Assembly: GCF_000972845.2 (NCBI RefSeq)
Contig: NC_040017.1
Location: forward strand, 24,389,606-24,453,605
Origin: Larimichthys crocea
Lineage: Eukaryota; Chordata; Actinopteri; Sciaenidae
Direction of reading: 5' to 3'
DNA: 64,000 bases
Part shown: positions 45,450-56,449 of the stretch, one piece after another
How the letters are laid out: each line of letters opens with the position of its first letter
Numbering within the stretch: the stretch's first letter is position 1
Notes under the pieces: generated by a model
What the model was told of the DNA's origin: nothing
Database searches by the model: none
Seen by the model: the letters and a program-made list of their open reading frames with translations, nothing else
Made by a program: the position numbers and the translations under genes

Positions 45450-46549
45450 AAAATAAAATCTCCTTCTTCAACCCCGGCGGGGTGGTATCCGTTCCCTCAA
45501 GCTCGGTCCTTTCTACCAGAGGCCTGGAGTTTGAGGATCGCGCAGTATCCTCAGTTCCTAGGAACTGCACTCTCCTGGACTGAGGTTTCAGATGTTGTTT
45601 CCTGAGTTGCTGGAGCTACTCTCCCAGTTTGGATGCTGCCCCAAGTGCCCCCACGACCACGGGGACACGCAACCCTTGACCTTCCACATCGTTCCAGCTG
45701 CGTCGTTTCAACCCCTGATACTTCTCATTTCTCATGTTCCTTCTTGCCTGATGTTGGCGTCAGTGGGGATCGCCACATCTATCACCACACCCTCTCTTCT
45801 CTCTCTTTTCCACCACCACTATGTCTGGTTGGTTAGCCAGGACCTGTGTTTGTCAGTCGGAAGCTGAGTCCCACAGCACCTTAGCCCGTTTGTTCTCAGC
45901 ACTTTTTCTGTGGTATGGGCCGCATTGGATTTGGGGACTTCTATTCCAATGGGTTGCAGATGTTCCTGTTACTATCCCAGCCACTTGTTGTGCCTCTCCA
46001 TGTACGCTGACCAGCTAGCATCTTACAACCGCTAATATGTGCTGGACTGTCTCAGGGCTTCTTACACAGTCCTGCATCTTGGGTCCTGGTCTACTCTGGA
46101 TAGATCCTGCCTCTATGGCTCTGTGCTTATGGCCTGTGTCTTGTGCTGCCATGATAGTGCTCTGTGTGTCTGTCAGTCCTGCATTAGTCCAGCACTGGTA
46201 AGTATATTTCGTATGATATCAGCCACTTCCTCTATATGACGGTGGTACATGCCATGTAGGGGTTTGTCCCTCCAGGTTGTCTGTTCCTCCTCCTCTGCAC
46301 CCTCATCAGGGTTCTGCTGCCTGAGACATTCACTTAGCAGTTCATCCTTTGGGGCCATCTTTCTGATGTATTCCCGTATTTTCGATGTTTCATCCTGGAC
46401 TGTGGCCTTGACGCTCACTAGCCCTCGGCCTCCCTCTTTCCGCTTAGTGTATAGCCTCAGGGTGCTGGACTTGGGGTGGAACCCTCCATGCATGGTGAGG
46501 AGCTTTCTAGTCTTGATATCTGTGGCTTCTATCTCCTCCTTTGGCCAGT

Positions 46550-47617
46550 TTATGATGCCAGCGGGGTATCTGATGACTGACCTATGTTGCCCTCTGGTAG
46601 GTCAATCCCCTCAGTCCGGATCATCTTGCCTCTCTTTGAGACCATCTGGCCACACTTGTCCAATCCGAATGACATCCCTATGTCATTGCTGTAGATCCTG
46701 GTGGTGTGGATCAGTGAGGCTGTTTCTTGCTCGTTCCTGGCATACAGCTTGATGTCATCCATGTAGAGCAGGTGGCTGATTGTTGCCCCATTACGGAATC
46801 GGTACCCGTACATGTTCTTCGTGATGATCTGACTGAGGGGGTTCAGGCCTATGCAGAACAGCAGTGGTGATTGCGCATCTCCTTGGTATATGCCACACTT
46901 GATGTTGACTTGGGCAATGGGCTTTGAATTGGCCTCTAGGGTTGTCTTCCACATTTCCATTGAGTTCTGGATGAAGGTCCTTAGGTTGCTGTTGATCTTA
47001 TACAGTTCCAGACATTCCAGTATCCATGTGTGCGGCATTGAGTCGTAGGGTTTCTTGTAGTCGATCCAGGCAGTGAACAGGTTGGTCTGTCTCTTCTTAC
47101 AGTCTCGGGCGACTGTTCTATCAACCAGTAGCTGGTGCTTGGCTCCCCTGGTGTTACTGCCAATTCATTTCTGTGCCTCGCTCATGTATTGAGCCACATG
47201 CTTACTAATTTTTGCCGCAATGATGCCTGATAGAGCCTTCCATGTTGTGCAGAGACAGGTGATTGGCCAGTAGTTGGATGGGATGGGTCCCTTCTCAGGG
47301 TCCTTCATGATTAGGACTGTCCTGCCTTGGGTTAGCCACTCTGGGTGGGTCCCATCCCTGAGCAGCTGGTTCATCTGTGCTGCTAGGCGCTCATGGAGTG
47401 CAGTTAGCTTCTTCAGCCAGTATGTATGGATCATGTCGGGGCCTGGTGCTGTCCATCTCTTCATCTTTGACACTCTTTCTTGGATGTCTGCCATTGAGAT
47501 GGTTACTGGTTCTTGTTCTGGGAGGTTGCTGTGGTCAGCTCTTAGGTCCACTAACCATTGGGCATTGGTGTTGTGTGATGCCTCTGTTTCCCATATGTCT
47601 TTCCAGTATTTTTCCAC
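46550..47617 (-). pseudogene. Reverse transcriptase of LINE copy E (one stop, 3' deletion)
   Basis: The frame 47617-47165 carries RT blocks 0-2 and ends at MSEAQK followed by TGA where sister copies have Gly. The same frame continues through SNTRGAKHQLLVDRTVARDC, box A (AWIDYKKPYDSMPH; Pro replaces Ala), QGDAQSPLLF (Gln for Leu) and the YMDD box, then breaks at NIGQSSDTPLAS because about 130 bp are missing. It is dead, but only a few changes separate it from an open frame, so the insertion is not ancient. Confidence 0.8.
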
Positions 47618-48666
47618 CTCAGCTCATGGTGGGTCTGACCGGTTGTTGTTTCCCTGCCACTGAGAGTACACCTTGGCTGGTTCAGTGGAGAACAACTTGT
47701 TTATTATCCTGGCCTCTCTCTCCTTGGTGTATCTCTTCAACCGGGTGGCCAGAGCTGTTAGTCGCTGTTTGGCAGTTTCGAGTGCCTCTGGTATGGAAAG
47801 TGAGTTGTACTTCCTGGGTGCCCCTTTATTCACCATGTTTCCTTTCTGCAGTTCAGCTAGCTGGCTAACTTCTCTCCGTGCTGCCTTTATCTTGGCCTCT
47901 AATCATCTCTTCCATGGTGGGTACTGTTTGTTATATCCCAAGCCCTCCTTGTATCCAAGCATCTCCATGATTACTGTTGCTGTACTGTGTATCAGCTTGT
48001 TGGTCTCAGTGATGGTTCTTGTGGAGATTGTCTTCACATCCACTAGCAGAACTTCTGGAGGTACTTGGCAACTCAGCTTCGGTATTCGTTGGGGGCTCCA
48101 GGTTTCCAGTTGGGTCACGATCTTCCTTCTCAGGTCAGCAGCTCTTGTGTTGAGGCTCTTGGTAGCTGTTGGGGCTTGGTACCCAATCTCTGGTTGTAGG
48201 GATGATGATGACATCTCCCCGCTGACCTGTCGTCCTGGCTCCCCCTTGCCATAGCATCGTTGTTGTATTTCATTAATCTCTAGTTGTGGTAGTAGATTTT
48301 GATTACGGATATTGGAACACTGGGCTAATAGCTGTTCCTTTGTTAGCCTTGATTGTGGGTTTCGAAGTATCCAATGGTCTCACATTCGCTGCATGTATCC
48401 CCTCTCTCTAGGATTGCCTGTATAATAGCATTCCAGCAACTCCGTATTTTCTGCCCTCGTCCATCTGTGTTTTGTTCCAGTAGCCCATTTCTCATCAGTT
48501 TGCCCTGGTCCCCTAGCAACTGACGCAGACCTTGTTGACCTGGGCGACGTCTGAGCCGGTATGACTCTATCAGTTATGTCTTCACTCATCCTGAGGTAGG
48601 CTGATATATCATGAGGGGTCTTGCGTAAGGACCCTTACTGGATGATGTTTGTCGTTGTTGATGTTT

Positions 48667-48687
48667 GTCCCGACCGGGATTCGAACC
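48667..48687 (-). promoter_or_regulatory. tRNA B-box-like sequence at the LINE 5' end
   Basis: On the minus strand the element begins GGTTCGAATCCCGGTCGGGA. GGTTCGAATCC is a perfect match to the internal B box of tRNA genes, with tRNA-like bases after it. It could be the outer edge of the element's own 5'UTR or a captured tRNA/SINE end. Confidence 0.5.
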
Positions 48688-49042
48688 ACCCCAATTTCCA
48701 TACTTGGCATAATAAAGTTTACCTTGACTACAGACTAGATTTGTCTAGAGACAGCTACTGAGGGACACTAGTAGATTGTGGCAATGACGACACTGTGGTG
48801 GGTTTAATTATCTGTTACTCTGTTTGTATACTCATCACTCCTATAAAGGTGTTATGCAGAGCCCTGGCTCAGAACACGGCTAAGACCTCCAGCCACTCCA
48901 TCTGTCTTATGTGCCACAGTGCTAGACCACTCAGTGAAGGGTTTGGTCTTTTTATAATAAGAATCTCAATTTGTATTTGACAGACACATTTAATTATTAG
49001 AACAGTTGGCAGTACATCAGCAAGTTGTGTTTACTTAAAAAA
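48688..49042 (+). promoter_or_regulatory. Orphan OR 5' flank without coding region
   Basis: A complete and well kept OR 5' flank (CCAATTTCCATACTTGGCATAATAAAG, donor GTGGGT-like at about 48797 instead of GTGAGT, TTTGACAG acceptor at about 48983, TTGTGTTTACTTAAAAAAAA) stops where the ATG should be. GCCTGGCAGTGGAGG follows instead of ATGTCTAATAAC. The receptor that belonged here has been removed. Confidence 0.65.
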
Positions 49043-49130
49043 AAGCCTGGCAGTGGAGGTCTGCAGTTTTATTTTGAAATGTATCCTGTTCATTTCCGGG
49101 CCTGACAGTGGAGGTCTGCAGCCAGCATCT

Positions 49131-49370
49131 CTTGCATAGAAAGGCCCCTGCCAGGGTTCGAAAGAGAAACTTTCTTGCTGTGAGGCGACAGTGCTAACCT
49201 GTGCACCACCGTGCAGCATTATATATATATCTTACCTTTCAAGCTCCATGTCTTACGTCTATGTCTGTATGTACATCAAGACATCAAGAGCAAAGCGTAA
49301 AGTGTAAACTCACTGTGTGCACATACACCTAGCCAATAAAAGTGATTCTGGTTCTGATTCTGAAAATCTG
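49131..49370 (-). repeat. SINE-type fragment plus shared repeat with TTCTGA tail
   Basis: 49131-49216 is the tRNA-type SINE fragment. From 49235 the repeat AAGCTCCATGTCTTACGTC ... CACCTAGCCAATAAAAGTGA ends in GATTCTGGTTCTGATTCTGA (about 49340-49365), the style of tail seen on fish LINE/SINE 3' ends. Other copies in OR flanks (18080, 20545, 54195, 59070) lack the repeated tail. Confidence 0.5.
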
Positions 49371-49625
49371 AACAGCTTGTTAAAATCCAGACCCCAACAA
49401 GTCCATTGTAGTGTTATATTCTGGTATGAAAACTCTAGTGTTAGCGAGCCCTGGCTCAGAAACACTGCTAAGACCTCCCACTCATCTGTCTTATGTGTTA
49501 CAGCACAAGCCACTGCCACTCAGTGAAGGGTATGATCTTTTTATGAAAAGAATCTCAATTTGTATTGACAGACACATTTAATTATTAGAAATTGCAGTAC
49601 ATCAGCAAGTTGTGTTTACTTAAAA

Positions 49626-50542
49626 ATGTCTAATAACAGCTCTTTGTGGGTGGTAGGTCATTCTGCTGCGCTATAGGGAGATAATCATTGTTGGCATTGG
49701 CGCAGGTTTTATTTGTGAGTTTCTTTTTATCAACTCTTTGCTCATCATAACCTTTTTCCAAAAGGAGTGCTTCTACACAACTACACGCTACATATTATTT
49801 GCTGTTACACTTCTGTCTGATAGTTTGATGTTAGTCATGTCTGATGCCCCTCATCTTTACCCATTTTAACTTGCCATGCAAGTTTGGATGTGTGTCATTA
49901 TCTCTGTTCTGGTACTTGTGTATAATATAGTTACCATTTTACTCTGACAGCAATGACCCTGGAGCGATATGTGGCCATCTGCTGCCCCCTGCGTCATGCA
50001 GAGCTGTGCTCCACACGCAGCACTATGCATTGTATCCTCATCATTCACGGCCTCAGCTCTGTGCCCTGCATTGTTGTTCTCTCCACCTTCTTTGCATCAG
50101 CCTCTTTTAGTTTGTACAAACAATACAGGGTATGTACTATCAATATGTTCATGTTGTATAGATGGCAGGATCATGTTATCTCAGCCGTACAAGAGTTTTA
50201 CTTCTTGATTATGGTTATCATCATTGTATTGCCTATGTTACAAATCATGAAAGTGGCCAAAGCTGCCATCAGGAGAGGATAAAAAGTCGTCATGGAAAGG
50301 GCTCAGAACAGTAATTCTCATGGTTTCCAGCGCTGCTCTGTCTCATCCACGCTGTGGACTCCATTCATAGAAAGCACTCTGCTTCGATGTGATTTAATGT
50401 TAGTTGCTATGTCAGGTTGTCTAACTTCATATTATTTGGTCTTACTCCTAAATGTCTGAGTCCTCTCATTTATGGCCTCAGAGATGAAACATTTTCTCAA
50501 GCACTGAAAAATGTCTTTGGCTTGTATAAAAGAAATATTTGA
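49626..50542 (+). pseudogene. Odorant receptor, full length, frameshifted
   Basis: It has the family start (ATGTCTAATAACAGC) and TGA at 50540. The frame is broken in TM1 (TTGGCATTGGCGCAGG insertion), in TM2 (GATGCCCCTCATC), at TACCATTTTACTC and in loop 3 (GCTGCCATCAGGAG). A clean stretch codes for TM3-TM5 (MTLERYVAICCPLRHAELCS; Cys for Met). The 3' flank after 50542 is free of such changes, so these breaks may be genuine decay, unlike those next to the N gaps. Confidence 0.8.
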
Positions 50543-50744
50543 CAATATTGATTATTTGATTGATGTAGATTACTGAACATGTCTGCACTTCATTTTGACA
50601 TGAGTATTTAAAGAATGTTTCATTTTTATCTATGTTACTATTATAATCTTGGCTGTGACTGTATTGTCATTCAAGTTACAATTCAACACTACTGTTGTTT
50701 TATTACATAATTCATCATCCTCCGTGTTTAAGTTTTATGCAGTG

Positions 50745-51325
50745 TGTCACACCGTGGTGAGGTCAAGCTGGGTTTTTGTTCTGTCTCATCATTTCCTGTT
50801 TTATTTTTAAATTTACCTGCCTTGTCGTTTCAGGTCACTTGCCCTTCCTCATGTGTCACCGGTCTGATTGTCTTCCCTGCCCTGATTGTTTCCACCTGTT
50901 CCCCATTACCCTGTGTATATTTTGTCTGCGTCTCCCTTTGTCCTGTGCCAAAGTGTTTCGTCTTCTGATCGTGCACCAAAGCCAGTTCCAAGTCTTGCCA
51001 TAGTCTTAGCGTTTTTGCTCGTGAGTTTTTGTTTCCTCCTCGAAAGAGTGATTTTTTTTGTTGTAATTTTCTTAGTGTAGCTTTTGTTTCATAGTGCTTA
51101 GTTTAGTTGTTTTTTCAGCCTCCCTTGGAGAGATTTCAGTTAATGTTTTGCAGCCTTTGATTGAGCCTTGTGAGTGATTTTGATTTTGAGAACTTTTTCA
51201 TAAACCAGCTTAGAGTTTTTTCCTCCTTTGGAGTGTTTTTTGTTTTCCATAGTTTAGGTCAGTTTTTCATAGGCTGTTTGTAGCATCACTCTGTCGAGAG
51301 GGTTTTGTTGTCTCAAAATAAATCT
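50745..51325 (+). mobile_element. LINE 3'UTR-like fragment (L2/CR1 type?)
   Basis: GTGTCACACCGTGGTGAGGTC ... CACCTGTTCCCCATTACCCTGTGTATAT ... TTGTCCTGTGCC ... TTGATTGAGCC ... AATAAATCTGCTAACTGCAC follows the pattern of a common teleost LINE 3' end with C- and T-rich phrases and a closing AATAAA. No open frame with known domains is present. The family is uncertain. Confidence 0.45.
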
Positions 51326-53340
51326 GCTAACTGCACTCCATGAGTGCCTAGCAGAACAGATGAACCAGCTGCTCAGGGATGGGACCCACCCAGAGTGGCT
51401 AACCCAGGGGTGGGCAAACTTTCTGACTTGCGGGCCACATTGGGTTCTAAAATTTGATAGAGGGGCCAGGCCAGGCCAGGACCTCATAGCCCCCCTCCAA
51501 TTATTATTATATTACTGTTATTGATGTTGCTTTGAATGTTCAACACAATCTTTGTGTATGTTATTAACATCTTTTTAAAACACATTTTAACATCTTTGTG
51601 TGTTTTTAAACACATTTGAATATATTTAAACATATTTTTGTTAAAAAAAATCTTCACTTTTCAACTTCACACAATTTAACTTTTCAACTGATTTTTTAAA
51701 CATGTTCATTCATCAGACGTTTGCAGGCCGAGTAGCCCCAAAAGTTATCGCGCCTTATTGGCAGGACCTAAGGACCTTCATCCAGAACTCAATGGAAATG
51801 TGGAAGACAACCCTAGAGGCCAGTTCAAAGCCCATTGCCCAAGTCAACATCAAAAGTGCGGCCTATACCAAGGAGATGTGCTATCACCACTGCTGTTCTG
51901 CATAGGCCTGAACCCCCTCAGTCAATCATCACGAAGCGCAGGTACGGGTACCGATTCCGTAGTGGGGCAACAATCAGCCACCTGCTCTACATGGATGACA
52001 TCAAGCTGTATGCCAGGAACGAGCGAGAAATAGACACACTGATCCACACCACCAGGATCTACAGCAATGACATAGGGATGTCATTCGGATTGGACAAGTG
52101 TGGCCGGATGGTCTCAAAGAGAGGCAAGATGATCCAGACTGAGGGGATTGACCTACCAGAGGGCAACATAGGTGATATCCAAGACAGCTACAAGTACCTT
52201 GGCATCCCACAGGCTAATGAAAAAAACACGAAGAGGCCACAAGGAAGTCAACCACAGCCAAATACTTCCAGAGAGTAAGGCAGGTCCTGAAAAGTCAGTT
52301 GAATGGTAAGAACAAGGTCCAAGCCATCAACATGTACACACTACCAGTCATCAGATACCCCACTGGCATCATAAACTGGCCAAAGGAGGAGATAGAAGCC
52401 ACAGATATCAAGACTAGAAAGCTCCTCACCATGCATGGAGGGTTCCACCCCAAGTCCAGCACCCTGAGGCTATACACTAAGCGGAAAGAGGGAGGCCGAG
52501 GGCTAGTGAGCGTCAAGGCCACGGTCCAGGATGAAACATCGAAAATACGAGAAACATCAGAAAGGATGGCCCGAAGGATGAACTGCTAAGTGAAGTCTCA
52601 GGCAGCGAACCCTGATGAGGGTGCAGAGGAGGAGGAACGAACAACCTGGAGGGACAAACCCCCACATGGCATTACCACCGTCAGATAGGAATGGCGATAT
52701 CAAGAAATACTATCAGTGGCTGGATAATGCAGGACTGACAGACAGCACAGAGGCACTAATCATGGCAGCACAAGAAAGGCCATAAGACAAAGAGCCATAG
52801 AGGCCAGGATCTACCAGATGAACCAGACCAAGATGCAGACTGTGTAAAGAAGCCCTGAGACAGTCCAGCAATAGTTAGCAGGGTGTAAGATGCTAGCTGG
52901 ATCAGCGTACATGGAGAGGCACAACCAAGTGGCTGGGATAGTATACAGGAACATCTGCAACCAGTATGGAATAGAAGTACCCAAATCCCGATGGGCCATA
53001 CCACAGAAGGTGGCTGAGAACAACAGGGCTAAGGTGCTGTGGGAGATCCAGCTGACGCCAACATCAGGAAGAAGGAACATGAGAAACTTGATGTGTAGCT
53101 GAAACGGATGTGGAAGGTCAAGGGTGCGTGGTCCCCGTGTAGTGGGGGCACTTGGGGCAGTAACGCCAAACTGGGAGAGTGGCTCCAGCAAATCCCAGGA
53201 ACAACATCTGAAGCCTCAGTCCAGAAGAGTGCAGTCCTAGGAACATCGAAGATACTGCGCAGAACCCTCAAACTCCCAGGCCTCTGGTAGAGGACCCGAG
53301 CTTGAGGATGGACCACGATACCACCCCCTGGGTGAGGGGG
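51326..53340 (+). mobile_element. R4/Dong-like LINE, copy F, interrupted by hAT fragment
   Basis: Positions 51326-51406 carry CLAEQMNQLLRDGTHPEWLT; the element then breaks and resumes at 51766 with RTFIQNSMEMWKTTLEASSKP. YMDDIKLYARNERE is intact near 52000; QRVRQVLKSQLNGKNKVQ and MHGGFHPKSSTLRLYTKRKEG follow, then a nuclease part in broken frames from about 52550 (AGSAYMERHNQVAGIVYRN near 52900). The 3' end runs into TA repeats. About 360 bp are missing at the hAT insertion. Confidence 0.8.
51405..51765 (+). mobile_element. hAT-type transposon end
   Basis: It starts with CAGGGGTGGGCAAACTTTCTG, a Charlie-type hAT terminus, followed by CTTGCGGGCCACATTGGG and a T/A-rich stretch with repeated TTTAAACACATTT. 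The other terminus is not recognised before the LINE resumes at 51766. GGCCAGGCCAGGCCAGG forms a short tandem repeat near 51465. Confidence 0.65.
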
Positions 53341-53344
53341 AGAT

Positions 53345-53347
53345 TTA

Positions 53348-53396
<49 letters not shown>

Positions 53397-53413
53397 AATA
53401 TATATATGATGTG

Positions 53414-53450
<37 letters not shown>
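53345..53450. repeat. TA and TG microsatellites
   Basis: A TA run (about 53350-53405) lies next to the 3' end of LINE copy F, followed by a TG run (about 53416-53448). Confidence 0.95.
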
Positions 53451-53452
<2 letters not shown>

Positions 53453-54401
53453 CAATGTTGATTATTTGATTGCTGTAGATTACTGAACATGTCTGCATTT
53501 AACTTTTACATATTAGTATTTATATATATTTATATTGCCATCTGTGTTTGAGTTTTATGCAATATTGATGGTATTTTTAATTGTAATTCTGATTTTAGAT
53601 CTTCCAAGCACCCAAGCCTAGATACAGATATGGCATACTGTATGTACAATAAACAACTGCTATGCCTCATTTGTTTTCAGTGCTGTTTATATTAATGCTG
53701 TAAAGTTTTATCAGCATTTTAGATATTTAACAAACGATGACTCAAATGTACATCACCACATCCCTCTTACCACTTTGCCTGTTACTAAGATGCCAAGAGA
53801 TGTGTAGAGACAAATTGGTTTGGTGAATTGCTTTCAAGAATTGAAGTTTAAATTGTTTTAGCAACTGATAACAGCATAGCCCAAAAATAGAACATCCATC
53901 TATTAAATTCTTAGCAAAACAGCTTAAATCCTTTTTGTGTATTTCTGTTTTAATATTTTGCACTTCCTTCAACACCCATTGGGTAATAAATAGCGTGACC
54001 TTGATCTTGGCCTACAACCAAAATTTGATAGCCACTGAGGGATACTAGCAGAAAGTGTAATTTTCTTTCTTTGTCAGAAAATAGATGAAGACAAAAAACA
54101 TGAATACTCTATATTTATATATAAACATTACATGAATATATAAATATACAGGGGAGAACATGCAAACTCCACATAGAAAAGATAAGATATATATATCTTA
54201 CCTTTCAAGCTCAATGTCTTACATCTATGTCTGTATGTACATCAAGACATCAAGGGCAAAGTGTTTAGTGTAAACTCACTGTGTGCACATACACCTGGCC
54301 AATAAAAGTGAATGTATCTGCATGTGTGTCTATGTGCATGTGTGTATTTATGTGTGTTTTAGGAATTTGTGGGGATTATATTTGAATTTCTGTCTTTACA
54401 A
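53451..54401 (+). other. OR 3' flank and intergenic DNA, no gene
   Basis: Positions 53455-53750 match the 3' flank of the OR at 21109 (22030-22440), with CAATAAACAACTGCTATGCC near 53648, but no OR precedes it. About 53795-53935 is the shared AACTGATAACAGCATAGCCC block. About 54060-54401 is the SINE/repeat block and part of an OR 5' flank, cut at TCTGTCTTTACAA. Confidence 0.55.
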
Positions 54402-55141
54402 GTTCATTCTATGCAAACAGTTTGAGTAAATACCACTTTTAAAGATTAGTTTTATTGCATTACGTAAACAGTATGAGTATATGAAGAGTGTATGAGACAG
54501 TCATTGGGTGTACTCATTTTTGTAAGTTTAACAAACCTGAACTATCAAGTTTTACCTCAGGCCACCGTGCTGCCCTGTTGTGATTGGCTCAAAACTCAAG
54601 ACAAGTCTGTGCTTGTCCGTTGGTGGCTACAAAGAAAGTTGCGCCATTTTCTAATTTACACAGAGCAGTTTAAGGTTTTTGGACAATACATGCGTGCATT
54701 TTTCAGTTTTTAGCAAGTTTGGACGCTTTTAAAGGACATTCGCCTGCTGTAAAGAGGATACCATTTCTGCCTGAATGAAGTGAGTTATTTTGTCTATTCA
54801 AGTATTAGAAACTGCTGAAACATTTCTAATTTGAAACGTGTACATTTGAATGTGTGTAAATTTGAGGTTGACTTAGGTACATTTTGAGCGTTGGACAATT
54901 GCAGTTGTAACAATTGTGATTTTTGAGTAGCTCTCTCTACTTGTGTGTTTTCGACATACAGTTTTGCAACAGTGGTGTAAAATTCAAATTGTTTGATGTA
55001 GTTTTGAAAAAAAATCAATGCCCACTTTTAACATTAGCCTCATTTGCCCTTTCAGGTATACTTGGAGTTTAACAGGGTTGTTGGTAGAAATCTTAAAGAA
55101 GAGTTCTCTTCGGTGTCCTTGATGGTTTGTGTTCAAGCTTG

Positions 55142-56243
55142 ATGGAAATCTTCAAGAGGAAGACAGGTCGGATAGGCAAGCAGTTAACTAACCTGGTACA
55201 ACAGACAACGGTGGGTTGATATTTCAGTTTTTTCTTGTAATGATATTCATGGTTAGTTCATACATATTACAAAAACAAATTCTCCCACCTTCCCCTGTGG
55301 CACTTCTCTATATGAACAAATAAACTGATATATATGATATATTTCTTGTGTTAAATCTCTTTGCAGAGCACTGAGCCAACAGCCATTAGATGCCTTATCC
55401 TGAGAGGACTTCCAGTCATTCTTGGGGATGATGCATCTATGTTCTTTAAGAGCAGTCCGGTGAGTAAAGTTTTTTGATTGGTGTTTAACTCAGTTTTTCC
55501 ATTCTCCTATGTTTTGTATATTTGGCATGATGAGTTATGCTAACTACCATTTATGAAGATGTTTCATTAAGCTTAAGTTGATTTTAACTTGATAATGTGC
55601 TTTCACTGTTAGCAAGAGGAAATTAATTACTGCATTCAATACTGCAAATTGTGCAAAAATTCAAAGGGCTTGTATAGTGACTTGATTTCTGCAAAAAACA
55701 AAAAACCTAAACCACTGAGGGGCTGATGCTGGAACTTCCAGTCGACCTCCACTGAATGAATCCAAACATCTCCAATGTATTTCTAATATTTCCTTTAATG
55801 ATCTACACACACTTATCCCAATGATAACTTAAATGGAGAATAAACTAATACTCAAAAAAGACCACACAGTTGATTGTTGACAAATTGCTGAATATCCTCC
55901 TTTTGTCTTGTTTCTCGCACTATAGAATCTTAATGAGGGAGACTCTGTGGACATTCCCGTGGGAATCCTCTGCTATGAGGACACCAGTGCTGCAAGCCCA
56001 GCATCGCCACAATTAAACCCCTCAAGAGTGGGGATCATCCTAGAGGGCAGCCTTGTCATGGAAGCACTCACCAACCTACCTCAGGCAATGTGCCTCTTGT
56101 TTGGCTTTACCTACGCACTCCACCTGCAGTACCCGAAGTGCTTAAAAAACACATTTGCCTTCATTCAGCAGGTAATGCTAAATTTGGGTCGAAGTGAGCT
56201 ACCTCCCATCGTTCAAAACCTGAAGAATGATCTTGCAGTGTAA
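55142..56243 (+). CDS. Spliced gene, SAMD3-like C-terminal module (uncharacterised)
   Basis: The predicted coding exons 55142-55210, 55367-55459 and 55926-56243 join in phase 0 with canonical sites (ACG|GTGGGT; TTTGCAG|AGC; CCG|GTGAGT; CTATAG|AAT). They give a protein of about 159 residues: MEIFKRKTGRIGKQLTNL, then CLILRGLPVILGDD, FFKSSP, DIPVGILCYED, VGIILEGSLVMEALTNLP, LLFGFTYALHLQYPK and NTFAFIQQVMLNLG. From memory this resembles the C-terminal part of large multicopy teleost proteins often labelled sterile alpha motif domain-containing 3-like; function unknown. Overlapping AATAAA signals lie at 56318-56332. Upstream, 54779|GTGAGT and CTTTCAG|55056 suggest a 5' exon. In 55056-55141 the family-like NLKEEF lies in another frame, so the gene may be an N-terminally truncated relic. 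Confidence 0.55.
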
Positions 56244-56449
56244 GACACATTTATGCTCATGACACAAGTCTTCATGTTCATGGTCAGCAATTTGTTTGTT
56301 GTTTTGTTGTGTGTCTAAATAAAATAAATAAAATGTACTGCATTGTGTGGTCATTGACAAAATAATAATTTAATTGGAATTGCCTTTTTCCAAATATACT
56401 ATTTTAAAATTTTATGTATTCATATTTTTAATAAAACTCGAATTTTAAG

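Larger units (their letters stand above)
45450..48687 (-). mobile_element. R4/Dong-like LINE, copy E (nearly full length)
   Basis: This is the most complete copy. Minus strand order: short 5' region with tRNA-like sequence at the very end (48667-48687); an N-terminal part (MSEDITDRVIPAQTS ... KHRWTRAENTELLECYY, 48380-48589); a middle part; RT (47617 down to 46550) with GPDMIHTYWLKKL, NYWPITCLCTTWKALSG, AWIDYKKPYDSMPH, GIYQGDAQSPLLF and LLYMDDIKLYA; then a C-terminal part with CCHC-like and QPDIVVV ... DVAIPTD pieces of a restriction-like endonuclease; and a 3' end CCCCGCCGGGG plus A/T. Defects: an in-frame stop near 47164, a deletion near 46585 and frame breaks in the nuclease part. Confidence 0.85.

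Noticed and set aside
45592..46239. Plus-strand frames opposite the 3' part of LINE copy E
   Set aside because: Antisense to the LINE nuclease region; the reverse strand shows QPDIVVV and DVAIPTD pieces.
47274..48254. Plus-strand open frames up to 193 residues opposite LINE copy E
   Set aside because: Antisense shadows of the LINE protein; the minus strand gives clear RT motifs.
50744..51080. Overlapping open frames rich in Phe, Leu and Cys
   Set aside because: The stretch reads as a T/C-rich LINE 3' end; hydrophobic composition is a by-product of T-rich DNA.
54492..54713. Open frame of 73 residues at the left of the inserted block
   Set aside because: No similarity recognised; its position fits a promoter/5' exon of the spliced gene better than a separate protein.
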